In this document: positions 44,523 through 52,937 of the stretch, piece after piece
Layout of the letters: each line of letters begins with the position of its first letter
Position numbering within the stretch: position 1 is the first letter of the stretch
Source: Candidatus Tumulicola sp.
GTDB taxonomy: Bacteria > Vulcanimicrobiota > Vulcanimicrobiia > Eremiobacterales > Eremiobacteraceae
DNA length: 64,000 bases
Assembly: GCA_035601835.1 (NCBI GenBank)
Contig: DATNNM010000007.1
Location: 62,001-126,000, forward strand
Direction: 5' to 3'
The notes under the pieces: generated by a model
Database searches by the model: none
What the model saw: the letters and a program-made list of their open reading frames with translations, nothing else
What the model was told of the DNA's origin: nothing
Position numbers and translations under genes: made by a program

Positions 44523-45371
44523 ATGAACGGACCTCCGCAAGTGAAAGTTTACATCTCTGCGGATATGGAGGGCGTCGCCGGCATCACCGCCGTCGAGCAG
44601 ACGAATCCGGTCGGCCAGCCGGAGTATGCGTATTCGTGCCAGCTCATGACCGGCGAGGTGAGGGCCGCGTGCGAAGGCGCGTTGGCCGCCGGCGCGAGCG
44701 AGATCGTCGTCAACGATTCGCACTGGAACATGCGCAATATCATCCACGAGGAACTGCCGCATTCGGTGCGCCTCATCCGCGGCGCGCTCAAGCCGTTGTC
44801 GATGAACGAGGGTCTGGATCCGTCATTCACCGCGGCGGCGTTCGTGGGCTATCACGCGAGCATCGGCACGCAGGATGCCGTTCTCGATCACACCTATACC
44901 GACGAGACGCTCTACGACGTCAAGCTCAACGGCGTGCGCTGCAGCGAGGCGCGCATCAATGCGTTGGTGGCCGGCGCTTTCGGGGTGCCGATCGTGTTCC
45001 TGTCGGGCGATCAAAGCGCGTGCGCGGACGCGCGCTCTTTCTTGCCTTGGGCGGAGACGGTGCAAGTGAAGCAGGCGATCGGGCGCTATGCCGCGGCTTC
45101 GTTATCGCCGCACGAGGCTCGCGCCGCCATCAAAACGGGTCTGGCAAAAGCGCTAAAAGAGGCGCCAGGCCGCGGCGCCAAGGCCTATCGCATCGAACCG
45201 CCCCTCGTGTTGGAACTGTCGTTCACGTCGAGCGCCAAAGCGGACATCGCGGCGCTGCTCCCGGGCAGCGAACGCTTGTCCGCTCGAGATCTGCGCTTCA
45301 CTCACGCAGACATTTTGACGGTTTTTCGTGCTTTTCGCGCCATGGCGGCACTGGGTTCAGGCGTATCCTGA
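44523..45371 (+). CDS. dppA: M55 family D-aminopeptidase (DppA)
   Basis: Zinc-dependent peptidase for D-Ala-type dipeptides, often linked to cell-wall peptide recycling. The 282 aa contain the zinc-site motif SADMEGVAG (SxDxEG), the HWNMRNI segment, FVGYHASIG and FLSGDQSA. ATG at 44523. A structured RNA and a strong terminator follow within 190 bp. The Dpp-type ATPases at 9-11 kb could supply its substrates, but they are not adjacent. Confidence 0.93.
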   Translation: MNGPPQVKVYISADMEGVAGITAVEQTNPVGQPEYAYSCQLMTGEVRAACEGALAAGASEIVVNDSHWNMRNIIHEELPHSVRLIRGALKPLSMNEGLDPSFTAAAFVGYHASIGTQDAVLDHTYTDETLYDVKLNGVRCSEARINALVAGAFGVPIVFLSGDQSACADARSFLPWAETVQVKQAIGRYAAASLSPHEARAAIKTGLAKALKEAPGRGAKAYRIEPPLVLELSFTSSAKADIAALLPGSERLSARDLRFTHADILTVFRAFRAMAALGSGVS

Positions 45372-45433
45372 GAAAGCTCGGGCGCCGCAATGGCGACTGT
45401 AACGAAACCTGGCGGCGGCTAGTCATTTAGATA

Positions 45434-45556
45434 AGCCGGGTGACGCTCGTGCGGTCCCCCAAGGATAGGCGTCATTCGGCTACCCTCCAACGAGAAGCGC
45501 GCATAAGCGCATGGCACCAGACGCGGTCGTTGCCCCTTCGACCGCGTCTTTATTTT
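45434..45556 (+). ncRNA. Structured RNA candidate: long hairpin plus terminator
   Basis: AGCCGGGTGACGC (45434-45446) pairs with GCGTCATTCGGCT (45469-45481) in a 13-bp helix (two G-U pairs) capped by a 22-base loop containing CGGTCCCCCAAGG. 37 bases later comes the terminator hairpin. The 63-210 bp after dppA contain no gene. The next gene is on the other strand, so this is not a leader riboswitch. It is either a stable 3' end of the dppA mRNA or a small RNA. I do not recognise a known RNA family. Confidence 0.45.
45519..45556 (+). terminator. Rho-independent terminator after dppA / the structured RNA
   Basis: Stem AGACGCGGTCG / CGACCGCGTCT (11 bp, perfect) with a 9-base loop, followed by TTATTTT. 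It is the only textbook intrinsic terminator I found, and it points along the plus strand. Confidence 0.88.
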
Positions 45557-45559
45557 GGT

Positions 45560-45577
45560 CCGGGGCTAAAGCCCCGG
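45560..45577. repeat. Dispersed palindrome copy F, beside the UPF0158 stop
   Basis: CCGGGGC-TAAA-GCCCCGG. On the minus strand it follows the UPF0158-gene stop as TAATGTAGTG plus hairpin, the same 10-base lead-in as the copy at 23245. It directly abuts the terminator T-run. Confidence 0.85.
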
Positions 45578-45584
45578 CACTACA

Positions 45585-46511
45585 TTAGGCCGGCGTTTGC
45601 GCCTCGGCGGTGGCTTCGGCCGCGGTTTCAGCCACGGATTCAGCTGCGGCTTCGACGGGTGGAGCCTCTGCGGGCGTCGCCTCGGCCGCCGGTTCGGGCG
45701 CCGCCGCGACAGGCTCCGCCGGTTTTTCTTCAGCCTTCGGGGCTTCGCGCCGCGCCGGGGCCGGATGTTCCGGCTCCTTCGACGGCTCCCAATCGTAGTC
45801 GGCGGGGTTGAGGCCATCCGGCTTGAGCTCGTTGCGGTGCAGCCAATCCAAAGCTAGATGGTAGTGCCGCTTGGTGCGGTACCCGAGCCAGCGCCGGCGC
45901 AGCGTATCGTCCTCGTCCACGGTCTCGCGGAAGCGCCGAAACGCACCCTTGCCCGAGATCGCCGTGCGCAGCCGTCCTGCCACGTTGATGTCCTCGATCA
46001 GACTGATGAAGTCGGACATGATGCCGTAGCGCACGTCGGTCGTCACCGGCGTGATCTTCTTGAAGTCGGCATTGCCGTCCGCTTCCGCGATGCGCGCGTT
46101 CTCGACATCGCCGAGGTTGTGCATGAAATGCTCGACTGCGTGCGTCTTGGTGTTGTAAAACGACACGCTGTCAACGTCGCCGCCCGTGAGAGCGGTGCCG
46201 AGCTCGTCCAGCATGGGGTTGCGTTTCACGGGGCCCGGGCGCACCATGCGCGCCGCCGGCCGCGCCGGCGCAGGGTGCGCGTGCGCCTCCAGACCGAGCG
46301 CTTTGCGGATATCGGCCGGATTCACCGCGGGCAACCCGAGATTGGTCAGCCGTACGTGATGCCCGGCAAGCTCTACGAGCAGGTCTTCGAGTTTTCGGCG
46401 GGCGCCCGGGTCGGCCACCGCGTCCGCCGGCGATGCGCCGCCGAGATCGGCCTGGGGTCTGCGGATCCATTCCGCCGTGAGGTTCGTGTTGTTCGTCGTT
46501 GCGTCGCTCAT
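45585..46511 (-). CDS. UPF0158-domain protein with Ala/Glu/Pro-rich tail
   Basis: 308 aa. The middle (about 145-235) resembles the UPF0158 family: MSDFISLIEDINVAGRL, GKGAFRRFRETVDEDDTLRRRW, LALDWLHRNEL. An N-terminal 120 residues (LVELAGHHVRLTNLGLPAVNPADIRKALG) have no family I know. The last 70 residues are low-complexity Ala/Pro/Glu. Function unknown. It starts 12 bp after the HMGL-like synthase gene and ends 8 bp from a palindrome copy. Confidence 0.78.
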   Translation of the reverse strand: MSDATTNNTNLTAEWIRRPQADLGGASPADAVADPGARRKLEDLLVELAGHHVRLTNLGLPAVNPADIRKALGLEAHAHPAPARPAARMVRPGPVKRNPMLDELGTALTGGDVDSVSFYNTKTHAVEHFMHNLGDVENARIAEADGNADFKKITPVTTDVRYGIMSDFISLIEDINVAGRLRTAISGKGAFRRFRETVDEDDTLRRRWLGYRTKRHYHLALDWLHRNELKPDGLNPADYDWEPSKEPEHPAPARREAPKAEEKPAEPVAAAPEPAAEATPAEAPPVEAAAESVAETAAEATAEAQTPA

Positions 46512-46523
46512 GGTTTGTCGTCC

Positions 46524-47924
46524 TTATGCCGTCGCGCGTTCGCGCCCACCGATGCCTTCGGCGATCTTGACCACATCGTCCTCGGTCAATCCGAGGCCGT
46601 TCACGCCGTCGTAGTACTGCGCGATGATCTGTTGCGTGCGCCCACTTTTGGCGCGCTCCTCGCGCACCCTTTTCACTTCGTCGAGCACGCGTTTGGCCAG
46701 CTGGCCGTCGACCTGGACGCCGGCGCGTGCGAGGTCGCCCTCGCGCTTGCGCAGCGTCGCGTCAACGACCGAGAGCCCGCTATGCTTGCCGAAGATGAAA
46801 TGCATATGTCCGCCCACCAGGTCGGCCGGCACGGCCTCGTACATGCGCCGGTCGATGAGCATGGCGTGCGTATGGATGCCCGACTCGTGCGCGAACACGT
46901 TCGCGCCGATGATGGGCTCGTGCGCCTGGATCGGATAGCCGGAGACCTGTTCCATGAACCGCGCCAGCTCCCAGAGCTTGTCGTACTTGAAGCCTGGGAT
47001 CTCCACGCCGTACAGCACGCGCAGCGCGGTGACCACTTGATGCAGCGGCACGTTGCCGGCCCGCTCACCGTAGCCGTTCGCGGTGACCGTGAACGCCTTG
47101 AAGCCGCACGCCAACGAGGCGATGCAGTTGACCGTGGCCATGCCATAGTCGTTGTGGAAGTGATTGAGCAGGGTCACGTCCTTGGGCATGGCCGCTACGA
47201 TGCGGGAGCAGAACCAGCGCGTGGCCTCGGGGGTCAGGCAGCCCACGGTGTCGGGCCATGACGGTCGCGTGGCCCCGGCCTTCAGACCTTCTTTGAACAA
47301 CTCGATGAAATAGTCCACGTCGCCGCGGCTTCCGTCCTCGCCGCCGAACTCGACGCGCTCCACGCCCTTGCTGCGGCAATAGCGGATGGCGTCGCACTGC
47401 ATGCGGATATTCGCCTGCCGGTAGAACGACAGCGGCAGATCGAGCCACTCCGACTCGGGCTTGCCTTCGCGAGCCAGCAGTGACTTGCCGATCTTGTACT
47501 TCATGTGCAGATCGCTGCCGGAGGTGAAGACGAAGAACGTGACCTCGCGCGGCGCGACGTCGATGTCCTCGAGCGCGCCTAGAGTGGCGTCGATGTCCTT
47601 ATTGGTGCTGCGGCACATCACGACGACGTCGAGATCCGTGCGGATCTCGCCCTTGCGCTTGCCCTGCATGATGAGCTGCAGCGAACGGCGTTCGTCTTCT
47701 GAGACGGCGGGGAAGCCGACGTCCATGATGTGCACGCCGATATCGGACAAACGCTTGCAGATCTCGTATTTGGTCTCGGGCGTGTACGCGATGCCGCACA
47801 TCTGCTCGCCGTCGCGCAGCGAGGTGTCGTAGACGCGCAGCTCGGAAGCCGGCGGAAACTTGACGTCGCGCGTGAACTCGCGCGGATCGCGGATGAGCCG
47901 CTCGATGGGCTCGCGGAATTCCAT
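46524..47924 (-). CDS. HMGL-like carboxyltransferase (2-isopropylmalate/homocitrate synthase family)
   Basis: 466 aa acyl-CoA-dependent condensing enzyme. Metal and catalytic motifs are visible: DTSLRDGEQ near residue 33, VEFGGEDGSRGD, LLNHFHNDYGMATVNC and ANGYGERAGNVPL. It lacks the LeuA allosteric dimer domain; the tail after residue 420 is short. The family includes 2-isopropylmalate, homocitrate and citramalate synthases, and I cannot tell which 2-oxo acid it uses. Between a cupredoxin gene (4-bp gap) and UPF0158. Confidence 0.88.
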   Translation of the reverse strand: MEFREPIERLIRDPREFTRDVKFPPASELRVYDTSLRDGEQMCGIAYTPETKYEICKRLSDIGVHIMDVGFPAVSEDERRSLQLIMQGKRKGEIRTDLDVVVMCRSTNKDIDATLGALEDIDVAPREVTFFVFTSGSDLHMKYKIGKSLLAREGKPESEWLDLPLSFYRQANIRMQCDAIRYCRSKGVERVEFGGEDGSRGDVDYFIELFKEGLKAGATRPSWPDTVGCLTPEATRWFCSRIVAAMPKDVTLLNHFHNDYGMATVNCIASLACGFKAFTVTANGYGERAGNVPLHQVVTALRVLYGVEIPGFKYDKLWELARFMEQVSGYPIQAHEPIIGANVFAHESGIHTHAMLIDRRMYEAVPADLVGGHMHFIFGKHSGLSVVDATLRKREGDLARAGVQVDGQLAKRVLDEVKRVREERAKSGRTQQIIAQYYDGVNGLGLTEDDVVKIAEGIGGRERATA

Positions 47925-47928
47925 GGCG

Positions 47929-48393
47929 CTAGGGTTCGACGATTATCTCGCCACGCATTCCCGCCGTATAATGAAAGAAGCAGCCGTACAGGTACGTGCC
48001 GGGCTTCGCCGCCACGAGCGGAGCCGAGCGCGCGCCGGGCGCCAGGTCACCGGTGCTCCACGCCTCCGGACCGATCTGGCCGTAGGCTTTCAGCGACGCA
48101 TCGGTCCAGCGCGGGTCGTCGACAAACGCGCTCGCGCCTGTCAATCCCGTGGCGGTGTGATGTTGCTTCACGTCGTCATCCACGAAGACCACGCGATCGC
48201 CGACGTGCACCCTCAAGACTAGGGGTGCGATGCCCATCGCGTCGCCGGCTCTGATGTGCACCACTTTGCTGTTGCGGCTCATGCTCAGACTCACGTCCAG
48301 GTCCGCCGCCCCGGCTGAGGCGGATAGGATTCCGACCGCCAGGGCCGCGCATGCGACCGCGAGTGCAGCGAGCCGTCCCGTTCTGAAAGACAT
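47929..48393 (-). CDS. Secreted cupredoxin (plastocyanin-like)
   Basis: 154 aa from ATG 48393 (GAAAGG upstream), signal peptide to about residue 30. One cupredoxin domain with a complete type 1 copper site: His in KQHHTATG and the C-terminal loop Cys-x2-His-x4-Met (CFFHYTAGM), followed by RGEIIVEP. It probably carries electrons or copper in the periplasm. First gene of an operon with the HMGL-like synthase and UPF0158 genes. Confidence 0.9.
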   Translation of the reverse strand: MSFRTGRLAALAVACAALAVGILSASAGAADLDVSLSMSRNSKVVHIRAGDAMGIAPLVLRVHVGDRVVFVDDDVKQHHTATGLTGASAFVDDPRWTDASLKAYGQIGPEAWSTGDLAPGARSAPLVAAKPGTYLYGCFFHYTAGMRGEIIVEP

Positions 48394-48420
48394 AAGTACC
48401 CTTTCGATGGTGTCCTGCGT

Positions 48421-48449
48421 CATACTTTTCGTCCCTTAGGTAACGTCAA
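48421..48449 (-). promoter_or_regulatory. Promoter of the cupredoxin operon
   Basis: Minus strand TTGACG (48449-48444), 17-base spacer, AGTATG (48426-48421). The -35 is close to consensus and the -10 weak. Expected start of transcription near 48414, leaving about 20 bases including the GAAAGG ribosome site before ATG 48393. This supports 48393 over the longer frame to 48423. Confidence 0.45.
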
Positions 48450-48476
48450 ATCGGGCGCTATCGTCTTACATGCGAA

Positions 48477-49787
48477 ATGAGCCGCTTGCGGCTTCGCCGC
48501 GCATTGCTGGCGCCGCGGCCACCCATGCTCTCCGAATACGGCCCGCAGATCCTGATCGGGTTGGCGGGCGCCATTTTGTTGTGGGCCGTGCTCGCGGCCG
48601 TTCACCTCCCGAGCTTGCTTGCCGTCCTCGTCTTGTGCGCCGTGGTCCTCGAAGCGTTCGCCGGCGACGTCCTAAGACCGGGCCGGCGCGTCATCGGACC
48701 CTCGCTTGCGATCGTGGTGGCGGCCTTTGCGATCTACGGTGCGCCCGCGGCGGTACTCGTCGGCTTCACGCGCGGCGCCGCCCGGCTGCTCGTCAACCGC
48801 GTCACGTCCCTCAACGATGTCGCGATGACGCTCGGCACGTCGGTGCTCGGCCCGCTGGCCGGCGGACTTGCCGCGACAGGCGTGACGTCGATCGGCGCAT
48901 CCCCGTTGCTTGCGGACGCTTTGTACGCGGCCTTCGCCTACTTGGCCGAGGTGTCTGCGCTCCAAGCGCTCCTGCGGCGCATCGGCCTCCCGTCGCTCGC
49001 GCTGTCGATCGACGGCATGTCGCCGTTCACGGCGCTGCAATATTTCGCGATCTCCGCGCTCGGCTTTGTCGTCACGCCGGACCTGATCGATGGGCGCTGG
49101 ACGATCTTGCTCGCGCTGAGCGCACCGCTCATGATCGTGCGTTGGGCGCTCGCATCGCCGCGTGCGAACGCGGACCGCTACCTGAGCGCGCTCGAGCGTG
49201 AGAACAAAGAGTTCTTCGACCGCATCGGTCAGCTCGATCGCGTCAACGGCGATCTTGTGGAGGCGCTTGCACTCGCGGTCGACTACCGCGACGGCAGCGA
49301 CAGCGGCCGATCTCGGCGCGTGGCTTCGGTCGCGTTCAGCATCGGGTCGGTTCTCGGCATGGAGACCACGGAACTCGAGATCTTGCGCCGCGGCGCTCTC
49401 TTGCATGACATCGGGATGCTGGCTGAAGCGGGCGAGCGCACGCCGCGTCACATCGAACAGGGTGCTCGCTTAGTGGCGCGCTGGCGCGACTACCGCGCGG
49501 TGGCGGATATCGTCGAGCAGCACCGGGAGCGCATGGACGGCAGCGGCTATCCGCGCGGATTGGTGGGCGAAGAGATCAATGTGCTTGCGCGCATCGTCGC
49601 GGTCGCCGAAGAGTACGTCTCGCTGACCAGTCCGAAACCGCACGGCGAGGCGATGGCGAGCGAGGAAGCCCTCGCGCGCATCGCCATCAGCACCTACAAG
49701 AAATTCGACCCCGACGTCGTCCAAGCGCTCGATAGCGCCCTCACCGCGCATCCGGCCGTCGCCCAAAAACTTCGCGCTATTCCTTGA
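48477..49787 (+). CDS. Membrane protein with degenerate HD-GYP domain
   Basis: 436 aa. About 220 residues of transmembrane helices (MASE-like), a short coiled segment, then an HD-GYP-like domain (about 265-425). LLHDIG and QHRERMDGSGYPRGL are present. The first metal His, usually in a GHSxRVA motif, is Arg here (SGRSRRVAS). The D-A-x-T-S-x-R-P-Y motif is reduced to EEYVSLTSPKPH. Cyclic di-GMP phosphodiesterase activity is thus uncertain. Start ATG 48477; ATG 48525 also fits. Confidence 0.85.
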   Translation: MSRLRLRRALLAPRPPMLSEYGPQILIGLAGAILLWAVLAAVHLPSLLAVLVLCAVVLEAFAGDVLRPGRRVIGPSLAIVVAAFAIYGAPAAVLVGFTRGAARLLVNRVTSLNDVAMTLGTSVLGPLAGGLAATGVTSIGASPLLADALYAAFAYLAEVSALQALLRRIGLPSLALSIDGMSPFTALQYFAISALGFVVTPDLIDGRWTILLALSAPLMIVRWALASPRANADRYLSALERENKEFFDRIGQLDRVNGDLVEALALAVDYRDGSDSGRSRRVASVAFSIGSVLGMETTELEILRRGALLHDIGMLAEAGERTPRHIEQGARLVARWRDYRAVADIVEQHRERMDGSGYPRGLVGEEINVLARIVAVAEEYVSLTSPKPHGEAMASEEALARIAISTYKKFDPDVVQALDSALTAHPAVAQKLRAIP

Positions 49788-51204
49788 CCAGCGGCAGCTT
49801 GATCGTCACGCGCGTGCCTTTGCCGGCGCCGCTCGATAGCGTCGCAGTCCCGCCTGCGCGCTCGGCTGCCATTTTGACGATCGCCAGTCCAAGGCCCGAT
49901 CCCGGCACGTCTCGCGTCGCGCCGCGGTAGAATCGTTCGAACGCGTGCGTCTGTTCCTCGGCCGGCATGCCCGGGCCATCGTCGCGCACGTCGATGACCG
50001 CCGACGAATTGTCGCGCCGCGCCGAGACTTCGATGGCGGCGCCCGGCGCGTACTTCCGCGCGTTGTCGATCAAATTGCGCACGGCTTCGCGCAGTTCGTC
50101 CGTGTCGGCCCGTACCTTGAGCGGCACGTCTGCGCTCACCGTGAGCTTGTCACCGTTCACGAGCGGACGGGCGCTCTCCACGGCGTCGTGCACCACCTGC
50201 GAGACGTCGACGACGTCCAACGACGTGGGCGGCACGCTGTCCAGCCGCGAGAGCAGCATCAGCTTGTTGATCAATTGGCGCATGCGCTCGCACTCATCGG
50301 AGATCGTCGCGAGGATGTCCTCGGCCACGGCACGCTCTCCGACGGCGCCTCGCCGCAGCACCGATACGTAACCGGAGATCACCGTCAACGGGGTGCGCAG
50401 CTCGTGTCCGGCATCAGCTGAGAACTGACGCATGCGCTCTTCGGTGTGACGCCGCTCTTCGAGCGCGTTCGCCACGCGCTCCACTGCGGCGTTGTACGCT
50501 CCGGCAAGCGCGCCGGCTTCGTTTTTCTCCCCGCGAACGAAAGCCCGGCGCGAGAAATCGCCGCCGGCCAGACTGCGCAACGCGACGGTCACTTCGTCCA
50601 CAGGCTTAAGCGCTTGCCCCGCCAGCATCCGACCCGATACGAACGCCAAAACCAACGCGACCAGCACCAGGATCAAAAGCGTGACCCAGTATTGACCGAG
50701 GTTGAGGATGTCGAAGCCGCGCATGGGCGCGATGGTGAGGTACCCGCCCGGATACGGAAGGACGCGAAGCCCATCACTTTCTTCCACCCCGCCGGGCCCC
50801 GGCGGACGACCTGCAGGGCCCCATGCGTTGGCTTGCGGGGCGGTGGTCGGGCTACCCGGCGTCCCCCCCGCCGCGTGCTTGAGATGTGCGAACGCGGCGC
50901 CCGCTTGCTTCTGCGCGGGATCTCCGGCTAAAAAATTGCCTTGCGTGTCGAAGACGGCGCCGTCCACTCCGAGGTTTGCGAAGTCCTGCGCGATCGAGGG
51001 CGCCACCTCGCTGAGCGCTTTCACGTTCGAACCATACGCCTTGCCGAGCGCGACGACGTCGCCGACGCGGGCCAGGAGCCGTTCGCGCGTTTCGTGGGCG
51101 AGCCGGAAGTTGAGCATGAGAGAAGACACGCCGACCACGAGCAGCAACAGCAGCGCGAAGATGGCCGCGTACCACAGCCCGAGGCGCAGCGAGAGTGAGC
51201 TCAA
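49777..51204 (-). CDS. Sensor histidine kinase (two-component)
   Basis: 475 aa. Two helices (about 7-30 and 170-190) flank a periplasmic sensor with a Pro/Gly-rich segment (PTTAPQANAWGPAGRPPGPG). A HAMP domain, HisKA (FSADAGHELRTPL, phosphorylated H267) and HATPase (NLIDNARKYA, DDGPGMP, GSGLGLAIVK) follow. The signal is unknown. Its ATG overlaps the response regulator stop by four bases; the end overlaps the convergent HD-GYP gene by 11 bp. Confidence 0.96.
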   Translation of the reverse strand: MSSLSLRLGLWYAAIFALLLLLVVGVSSLMLNFRLAHETRERLLARVGDVVALGKAYGSNVKALSEVAPSIAQDFANLGVDGAVFDTQGNFLAGDPAQKQAGAAFAHLKHAAGGTPGSPTTAPQANAWGPAGRPPGPGGVEESDGLRVLPYPGGYLTIAPMRGFDILNLGQYWVTLLILVLVALVLAFVSGRMLAGQALKPVDEVTVALRSLAGGDFSRRAFVRGEKNEAGALAGAYNAAVERVANALEERRHTEERMRQFSADAGHELRTPLTVISGYVSVLRRGAVGERAVAEDILATISDECERMRQLINKLMLLSRLDSVPPTSLDVVDVSQVVHDAVESARPLVNGDKLTVSADVPLKVRADTDELREAVRNLIDNARKYAPGAAIEVSARRDNSSAVIDVRDDGPGMPAEEQTHAFERFYRGATRDVPGSGLGLAIVKMAAERAGGTATLSSGAGKGTRVTIKLPLVKE

Positions 51205-51902
51205 GCCGGCGCGTCCTCGCGCAGCGCGTAGCCGACGCCACGCACGGTATGGATGATCCGCTTAGGAGAACCCGCGTCGACTTTAGCGCGCAGATACGAG
51301 ATGTACGTCTCCACGATGCCTACTTCGCCCTCGAAGTCGTGGCCCCATACCTGCTGCAGGAGCTGTTCCTTCGTGAGGACCCTGCGCGGGGTGCGCGCGA
51401 GGGCGACGAGCAAGTCGAACTCGCGCGGCGTCAGACCGATCTGGCGCTCGCCGCGGGTCACTTCGCGCGTTTCGAGATTGATCGTCAGATCCACGTAACG
51501 CAAGATATCGCCGCCCGCGAGGCGCGGCCGGCGCAAAGCCGCGGTGAGCCGGGCGAGCAGCTCCTCGAACACGAACGGCTTTGCGAGATAGTCGTCCGCG
51601 CCGCGTACCAGCGCGGCGACCCTATCGGGGACGCCGCCTTTGGCGGTGAGCATGATGATCGGCGCTTCGGTCTTCTTGCGCAGCATCGGCAAGAGCGTGA
51701 CGCCGTCGATCTTCGGCAGCATCACGTCTAGGATGACGATGTCGGGTTGCCACTCGCCGACCAGGTCCAGCGCCTGCGCGCCGTCGGCCGCGCAGCGGAC
51801 GGCGTAACCCTCTCGCGCCAGCCCGAGTTCGAGCATTTCGCGCACGTGGCGCTCGTCGTCGACCACCGCGACTTTGGGCGGCGCCGCCATTTTGCCATTC
51901 AT
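51201..51902 (-). CDS. OmpR-family response regulator
   Basis: 233 aa: receiver domain with acidic pocket VVDDE and phosphorylated D59 (VILDVMLP), switch T and K in LTAK and AKPF, then a winged-helix DNA-binding domain (LTPREFDLLVAL, GIVETYISYLRAKVD, IHTVRGVGYAL). Cognate partner of the kinase coupled downstream. A TATAAG box lies about 75 bp upstream (51976-51971) but no matching -35 is evident. Confidence 0.96.
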   Translation of the reverse strand: MNGKMAAPPKVAVVDDERHVREMLELGLAREGYAVRCAADGAQALDLVGEWQPDIVILDVMLPKIDGVTLLPMLRKKTEAPIIMLTAKGGVPDRVAALVRGADDYLAKPFVFEELLARLTAALRRPRLAGGDILRYVDLTINLETREVTRGERQIGLTPREFDLLVALARTPRRVLTKEQLLQQVWGHDFEGEVGIVETYISYLRAKVDAGSPKRIIHTVRGVGYALREDAPA

Positions 51903-52214
51903 ATTTAGACCTTAGCGAGGGAGGCTGGGAAAGCCCTGGGTGCTGATGGATCGGGTGACCTTGGTGATCTAGCTTATAGGCTGTAGTGGACTAAGGAACG
52001 TCGTCAATCTCGGACCGCTGGGATTTAGGAACTGTCGCTCGCGCAGCCGACCTCACGAGCCTCAGGAAGAACAGAAGCGCGCCGACGATGAGACACCCCG
52101 GTATAAGCAGGATCCAAAGCCAAACCTCCATATGTCCAACAGATATTCGCTCCCTCAAGAAAAATTCCCACAATTCGGCGGATCAAGCGAGTGGGCGCTG
52201 ATTCGACTAGTGCG
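51903..52214. other. Intergenic region, 312 bp
   Basis: Between the response regulator and livF. It contains the upstream region of the response regulator and one possible small membrane-protein gene (51991-52131, listed separately). No repeat copy, RNA gene or terminator is seen. Confidence 0.6.
51991..52131 (-). CDS. Possible small single-helix membrane protein
   Basis: 46 aa from ATG 52131 (a longer frame reaches 52173). It has one hydrophobic helix (VWLWILLIPGCLIVGALLFFL) followed by a basic then acidic tail (RLVRSAARATVPKSQRSE). This is a believable small membrane-protein layout, but no family is recognised and coding is not certain. Confidence 0.35.
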   Translation of the reverse strand: MEVWLWILLIPGCLIVGALLFFLRLVRSAARATVPKSQRSEIDDVP

Positions 52215-52937
52215 TCACTGACCTCCGAGATAGGCAGCAACCACTGCCGGATCGCCGGCGAGTAGATGCGCGGGGCCCTCTCGCGCGATGCGGCCGCGCT
52301 CCATGACGTACGCGTAATCGGACACCGCGAGCGCCTGGCGCGCGTTCTGCTCGACCAGCAGAATCGATAGACCGTCGGCGCGCAGCTGTGCGACGATGCC
52401 GAAGACCTGGGCCACGAGCGTAGGCGCGAGACCCATGGAGGGCTCATCGAGCAACAAAAGCTTTGGTCTGCTCATCAATCCGCGCGCGATGGCAAGCAGC
52501 TGCTGTTCGCCGCCCGAAAGGGAGCCGGCGGCAACGCTCGAGCGCTCGCGCAGGATCGGAAAGCGCGCGAACATCTTGTCGAGATCCACGCGCGCCGCAG
52601 CGCGGTCGCGCCGCGTCCACGCGCCTAATTCCAAATTCTCGCGCACGCTCATGTGCGCGAGAATCGCGCGCCCTTCAGGCACGTGCATCAAGCCCCGTCC
52701 GACGAGGCGATGCGAGGGCTGCCCGTCGATGCGAGCGCCGCCAAACATGATACTGCCACCGCGCGGTCGCAGGACTCCCGACAGCGCGAGAAGCGTCGTC
52801 GTTTTGCCGGCGCCGTTGGCGCCGATGATGGTCGCCACGCGGCCTTCCTCGAGCCGCAAGGATACGCCGTGCACGACATCCACTTGACCATAAGCGACGC
52901 GCAGATCTTCGACCTCGAGCAGCGGCCTCGCGTTCAT
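52215..52937 (-). CDS. livF: Branched-chain-type ABC transporter ATPase LivF
   Basis: 240 aa: Walker A GANGAGKT near residue 37, LivF-type HVPEGRAIL, signature LSGGEQQLLAIARGL, Walker B LLLLDEPSMGLAP. ATG 52937 overlaps the livG stop (ATGA). Last gene of livH-M-G-F. With benzoate-CoA-ligase-like genes diverging upstream, the substrate may be an aromatic or other organic acid rather than leucine. Confidence 0.94.
   Translation of the reverse strand: MNARPLLEVEDLRVAYGQVDVVHGVSLRLEEGRVATIIGANGAGKTTTLLALSGVLRPRGGSIMFGGARIDGQPSHRLVGRGLMHVPEGRAILAHMSVRENLELGAWTRRDRAAARVDLDKMFARFPILRERSSVAAGSLSGGEQQLLAIARGLMSRPKLLLLDEPSMGLAPTLVAQVFGIVAQLRADGLSILLVEQNARQALAVSDYAYVMERGRIAREGPAHLLAGDPAVVAAYLGGQ

Noticed and set aside
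45372-45518. Leader riboswitch
   Set aside because: The next gene on that strand is far away and the element ends in a terminator after dppA; no known aptamer motif is recognised.
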